DNA of 64,000 nucleotides. It comes from JAFGIN01 sp050301235 (GTDB lineage Bacteria; Fibrobacterota; Chitinivibrionia; Chitinivibrionales; Chitinispirillaceae). The stretch is taken from positions 1 to 64,000 of the forward strand of contig JBNKZD010000243.1 in assembly GCA_050301235.1 (NCBI GenBank), written 5' to 3'. A program made the translations under genes and the position numbers. A model generated the notes under the pieces. It did no database searches and had not been told where the DNA came from. It worked only from the letters and a program-made list of their open reading frames with translations. Positions 60,540 to 64,000 of this stretch are shown piece by piece (the stretch's first letter is position 1; every line of letters begins with the position of its first letter).

Positions 60540-61709
60540 ATGAACGAGAATATAATATATCTTGACAATAATGCGACCACCTGTGTCGCACCTGAAGTTA
60601 TCGATGCAATGATGCCTTTTTTTACATTGCGATACGGCAACCCCTCCAGTATACACCGTTTCGGGGGAACTGTCCGTCGTGAGATTAATGCAGCACGTGA
60701 AAAAGTTGCAGCACTTATTGGAGCTCTGCCTGAAGAGATTATCTTTACGAGCTGTGGTTCAGAGAGTGATAATATGGCACTGAAAAGTTTTTTCAGCAAA
60801 CACGGTACAAAAACCAAAATAATCACCACCACAGTAGAACATCCGGCAGTCCGGAACACCGCACGCAAGCTTAAAGAGCTTGGTGCAACTCTGATTGAGC
60901 TTCCGGTTGACTCTGAAGGAATGTTGAAAATGGGTGCTCTGGAGTCCTGTGCCATTGACCAGCACACTATTGTCAGTTGCATGTGGGCCAACAATGAAAC
61001 CGGCGTCGTTTTTCCTGTTGAAGCCTTAGCTGCTTATGTCAAAGAGCGCGGAGGGACATTTCATACCGATGCAGTTCAGGCGGCTGGAAAAGTGCCTATT
61101 GATCTTCAAAAAATTCCTGTTGATTTCCTTGCTCTCTCCGGCCATAAACTTCATGCTCCAAAAGGTGTGGGAGTCATGTACGTTCGGAAGGGAATAACTG
61201 TTGAACCAATTCTTGATGGTGGTCATCAGGAGGAAGGACTTCGGGCAGGAACGGAAAACGTTCCCTATATCGTTGGGCTTGGTAAAGCTTGCGAACTTGC
61301 AGCTGCGAAAATGGGTGAAGAAAACGGCAGGGTGAGAAAGCTGCGTGACAAACTGGAAAATGCACTTCTTTCAAGTTGCACCGGAGCAAAGCTCAATGGC
61401 CATAAAACCAGCAGACTTCCAAACACAACAAATATAAGTTTCGAAAATATTGAAGGTGAAGCTATTCTGTTGCATCTTGACGAAAACGGGATTGCCGCAT
61501 CATCAGGATCGGCGTGCACTACCGGTTCTCTTGAACCGTCACATGTGATGATGGCGATGGGAATGCCGTATACATTTGCACATAGTTCTACCCGGTTTTC
61601 ATTGAGTGTGTATACTGCCGAAAAGGAGGTAGATACGGTCATTAATGTTATGCCTGGAATTGTTGCAACATTAAGAAGTATTTCACCATTTGTGGGGAAT
61701 CAGAAGTAA
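60540..61709 (+). CDS. nifS: Cysteine desulfurase NifS-like
   Basis: A 389-residue class V aminotransferase fold protein. SGHKLHAPKGVG carries the PLP lysine K203, and SSGSACTTGSLEPSHV the active Cys C326 of group I desulfurases. It supplies sulfur for Fe-S clusters. The nadA gene overlaps its stop by one base (TAATG). Quinolinate synthase needs a 4Fe-4S cluster, so a dedicated NifS coupled to nadA is sensible and known in other bacteria. Confidence 0.93.
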   Translation: MNENIIYLDNNATTCVAPEVIDAMMPFFTLRYGNPSSIHRFGGTVRREINAAREKVAALIGALPEEIIFTSCGSESDNMALKSFFSKHGTKTKIITTTVEHPAVRNTARKLKELGATLIELPVDSEGMLKMGALESCAIDQHTIVSCMWANNETGVVFPVEALAAYVKERGGTFHTDAVQAAGKVPIDLQKIPVDFLALSGHKLHAPKGVGVMYVRKGITVEPILDGGHQEEGLRAGTENVPYIVGLGKACELAAAKMGEENGRVRKLRDKLENALLSSCTGAKLNGHKTSRLPNTTNISFENIEGEAILLHLDENGIAASSGSACTTGSLEPSHVMMAMGMPYTFAHSSTRFSLSVYTAEKEVDTVINVMPGIVATLRSISPFVGNQK

Positions 61710-62626
61710 TGAATAGTGCTCTTTACGAAAAAATCAATAAACTTAAAAAAGAAAAAAACGCTGTCATTCTTGCCCACACATATCAATCCGGTGAGGTGCA
61801 GGATTGCGCTGATTTTGTCGGAGATTCATACGGATTGAGTGTTGAAGCTGCAAAAGTCACAATGGATGTGATTATATTCTGTGGTGTGCGATTCATGGCT
61901 GAGACTGCAAAAATTCTCAGCCCATCCAAAAAAGTTATCCTTCCCGAACCAGATGCCGGTTGCCCCATGGCTGATATGATTAACGCTCAGGAATTAATCG
62001 AATTCAAGCGCCAGCATCCGGATTACGTCGTGATGTGTTATGTTAACTCTACTGCTGAAGTCAAAGCACTCTCTGATATCTGCTGTACAAGTTCCAATGC
62101 GCTGACAATCGCAAAAAAGATTCCTCCAGAAAATGGGATCCTTTTTATTCCCGATCAGCATCTCGGTTCATGGGTACAAGAGCAGACCGGAAGAAAAAAC
62201 ATGGTAATGTGGAACGGATGCTGTCCGACACATTTGCGGATCACCCCGGAAATGCTCATCGAGGCACGCATAAAATATCCTGATGCTGAAATTTTGATCC
62301 ACCCTGAAGCACCACATGAATGCCGCGTACTTGCCGATCATGTTCTTTCGACCGGCGGTATGTGCGATCTTGTCAAATCAAGTAAAAAAAATGAATTTGC
62401 TATCGCTACCGAAAAAGGGATCATGCACACGTTACATAAAAATAATCCCGAGAAAGTCTTTCATCATCTTTCGGATGAACTCACCTGCCCTAATATGAAA
62501 CTGGGAAATCTGGATTCAGTGGTGGCATCTCTGGAGGGGCGTGATGGTGAAGAGATTATTGTTGATGCGGATGTTGCGGAAAAAGCACGGTTATCACTTG
62601 TCAAAATGCTTGAGATGAGTAAGTAG
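61709..62626 (+). CDS. nadA: Quinolinate synthase A
   Basis: A 305-residue NadA. Three-fold symmetric domains with the cluster Cys at FCGVRFMAETAKIL, NGCCPTHLRI and STGGMCDLVK. It makes quinolinate from iminoaspartate and dihydroxyacetone phosphate for NAD synthesis. nadB and nadC are not in the window. The one-base overlap with nifS implies coupled translation. Confidence 0.95.
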   Translation: MNSALYEKINKLKKEKNAVILAHTYQSGEVQDCADFVGDSYGLSVEAAKVTMDVIIFCGVRFMAETAKILSPSKKVILPEPDAGCPMADMINAQELIEFKRQHPDYVVMCYVNSTAEVKALSDICCTSSNALTIAKKIPPENGILFIPDQHLGSWVQEQTGRKNMVMWNGCCPTHLRITPEMLIEARIKYPDAEILIHPEAPHECRVLADHVLSTGGMCDLVKSSKKNEFAIATEKGIMHTLHKNNPEKVFHHLSDELTCPNMKLGNLDSVVASLEGRDGEEIIVDADVAEKARLSLVKMLEMSK

Positions 62627-62981
62627 TATTTACATAAAATATTTTTTACATCATACATTTCCACTTGCGTGTACCGGATAGGTGGGAAAAATGCATGCTG
62701 AACCGTATTTAAAACTTTAGAATTCCATGCGTTAATTGACAGGAATTTAGACGCAGTTACTTAAAGTCAGATAATATGGAGCATTTCACCCGTATTGCAG
62801 TTGCGGAATACAGGACTATGCGTTATCTGACTGTGACACACGCTCGGTAGTCCTGGTTGAACCAAGTTCGGTTTCTTCGATACACTTACGGACCGGGTAC
62901 TGTGAAAATCCCAGAAAAAAACGCCTTTATTCCGAAATGAAAATCATGCTGAATACCTTCTGACAGCCTCAAAACAACTTG
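62627..62981. other. Gene-free spacer with a nested inverted repeat
   Basis: Between nadA and the broken outer-membrane gene there is no credible frame. GTCAGATAA (62766) and TTATCTGAC (62823) form a 9-bp inverted repeat with an inner GTATT/AATAC pair; it could be a folded RNA 3' end for nadA or a small element. Nothing else is evident. Confidence 0.4.
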
Positions 62982-63366
62982 TCAAAACTCAAAGCCAAAA
63001 AACAACACTGTATACCAGTTAAAAAAATAAGCTTCATCATCAACAAACATTTGTTTATAGCGATCGGTAACTGTTCTCGAAATTCTACTCCTGACACCTA
63101 TTAAAAAATGACTTCTTAATAAATTGCAACGCGGAATGAATTCCGAAAAATCTATTGAAATTATGTCTGAAATAGATTTCTACAGGATTGAAAAAATTGG
63201 TTTTTTGAAATTCAGACTTTTGACTATACCAGGAATGATAAAATGAACTATTCGTTCCTGTTGAAATGCCTAGTTCAATTCCAGGGGCTTGACTGATTAA
63301 AAAAGTTGTGGCAAATGCAGATAGTAACATAATTCTTTTAAAATTCATTTTTCTCACATTTGCCAC
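62982..63366 (-). pseudogene. Frameshifted outer-membrane beta-barrel protein
   Basis: A signal peptide (MNFKRIMLLSAFATTFLISQ) and a beta-rich region run to about 63115. There the frame goes to a stop at 63085, while the +1 frame continues as RSHFLIGVRSRISRTVTDRY to VLFFGFEF and stops at 62982. The last residues, ending in Phe, and the GVRSRI pattern are typical of outer-membrane barrel proteins. Without the shift it would be about 127 residues, short for a barrel, so an earlier internal loss is also likely. Confidence 0.65.
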
Positions 63367-63389
63367 ATTTATTAATCAGTTATAAAAAT

Positions 63390-63935
63390 TTACAATTTCA
63401 ACCCAACACCAAAGTTGAAATTACCAAAACCGGCACCTTCTTCAGCGTATCCATAAAAATTCGGTGAGAAGTAATAACGTGCGCCAATATTTTCACGAAA
63501 AAGGAACCCACCTATATCCGGTAATTGAAGGGATTCTTCCGATGGAGCACCATCCCTTCTTGAAGTCCACCCGATTCTCCAACCGGTTGATATCCCGATA
63601 TAAGTATCAAGTTTATCCCGAATGGGGATTTTATCTGCAATTATTTTCAGATTGAATGGATGAAATGAACCTCTAACTGCAATGGGTACATAGTTGTGAC
63701 GATGATATGAGTCATAGATATGCCCATTATATCCAATTCCACCACCTAAACTTATCGCATCATGAATCGCATAATCACCAGTAGCATAAAAACCTAGCCA
63801 AAGCACACATAGTCCCGCTGATAAATTGATGTTCCCCTTTGCAAAACAACTCCCTGATGATGTCGCCCAATCCTCCTCTGTATAAGCCGTCTGAAAAAGT
63901 GACACGACCAAAGCTGCAAATAGTATCTTTTTCAT
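63390..63935 (-). CDS. Outer-membrane beta-barrel protein
   Basis: A 181-residue secreted protein. Signal peptide KKILFAALVVSLFQTAYTEE, then alternating beta strands with aromatic girdles (SLGGGIGYNGHIYDSYHRHN, RYYFSPNFYGYAEEGAGFGN) and a C-terminal FNFGVGLKL. I chose the ATG at 63935, with GGAGG five bases upstream, over an ATG at 63959. It lies 24 bp upstream of the frameshifted barrel gene, on the same strand. Substrate or role unknown. Confidence 0.8.
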   Translation of the reverse strand: MKKILFAALVVSLFQTAYTEEDWATSSGSCFAKGNINLSAGLCVLWLGFYATGDYAIHDAISLGGGIGYNGHIYDSYHRHNYVPIAVRGSFHPFNLKIIADKIPIRDKLDTYIGISTGWRIGWTSRRDGAPSEESLQLPDIGGFLFRENIGARYYFSPNFYGYAEEGAGFGNFNFGVGLKL

Positions 63936-64000
63936 GAGAACCTCCGAAAAATGAAACACTTAAATTACTGTTCAAAGGATCAGAGTTAGATTTACAAGTT

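Noticed and set aside
60455..60994. 179-codon minus-strand frame
   Set aside because: It is antisense to nifS, whose family motifs are clear; composition is Ser/Val-rich as in shadow frames.
62860..62930. tRNA-like GGTT...TTCG pattern downstream of nadA
   Set aside because: No acceptor stem, anticodon arm or T-loop consensus could be built.

Overview
The window looks like a chromosomal segment of a diderm (Gram-negative), moderately AT-rich bacterium. Supporting this are type VI secretion genes, penicillin-binding protein 1C with a bacterial alpha-2-macroglobulin, outer-membrane beta-barrel proteins, a periplasmic di-haem protein, and a C-terminal tail resembling type IX secretion sorting domains. 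The mix (A2M/PbpC, EPS-type MarR regulator, four-helix-bundle proteins, DUF4143 ATPases, dispersed GC-rich palindromes) would suit the FCB group, perhaps Fibrobacterota/Chitinispirillia. That placement is inference; no rRNA gene is present. No tRNA, CRISPR array or intact insertion sequence was seen.

Region 1 (about 1-21.5 kb, all minus strand) is one long surface-polysaccharide locus. It runs from a NusG/UpxY-like antiterminator (21.4 kb) and a MarR-type EPS regulator (19.8 kb) through a Wzz-like chain-length protein and the CDP-sugar genes rfbH, rfbF and rfbG plus a separate flavin reductase. It continues into an acetolactate-synthase-like TPP enzyme coupled to an SDR, a GT2 glycosyltransferase, a DmpG-like aldolase, a split transketolase, a flippase and a truncated hexapeptide acetyltransferase at the left edge. 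Together these predict a CDP-3,6-dideoxy-4-keto-hexose that is extended by a TPP-dependent two-carbon transfer (yersiniose-type branched sugar), with a second TPP enzyme pair of unknown role. The locus is interrupted by three HEPN/nucleotidyltransferase modules, two four-helix-bundle genes, a retropepsin-like protease and an AAA+ ATPase. The spaces around these inserts hold unusual 6-, 7- and 8-bp tandem repeats whose unit changes from zone to zone and whose orientation inverts.

Region 2 (22-24.5 kb, plus strand) holds housekeeping genes: dprA, a ftsB-like gene and recO. Region 3 (24.5-32 kb, minus) has a DUF4143 ATPase preceded by a perfect CRP-like palindrome, then the T6SS block tssE-tssF-tssG-tssH (clpV). 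A structured intergenic stretch (32.0-32.45 kb), a second DUF4143 ATPase, a broken vapB, an intact vapBC and a radical SAM gene follow.

Region 4 (36-50 kb, minus) is a likely cell-envelope operon: a secreted 1824-residue beta-rich repeat protein of unknown function, a 1940-residue alpha-2-macroglobulin with an intact CTEQ thioester motif, and PbpC. Region 5 (50-60 kb) holds a C_GCAxxG_C_C protein, a DUF3465 protein, a hemerythrin with an extra C-terminal helical region, a beta-propeller protein, a large HzsA-like di-haem protein, a frameshifted secreted protein and a membrane-bound CBM9-AraC regulator. Region 6 (60-64 kb) has a small membrane protein, a nifS-nadA pair for iron-sulfur/NAD synthesis, a frameshifted outer-membrane protein and an intact one.

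The most promising observations are the branched-sugar pathway with two different TPP systems, the variable-unit tandem repeats bracketing accessory cassettes, the giant PPC-like protein coupled to A2M/PbpC, the HzsA-like protein near a CBM9-AraC membrane regulator, and several gene remnants recognisable only across two reading frames.
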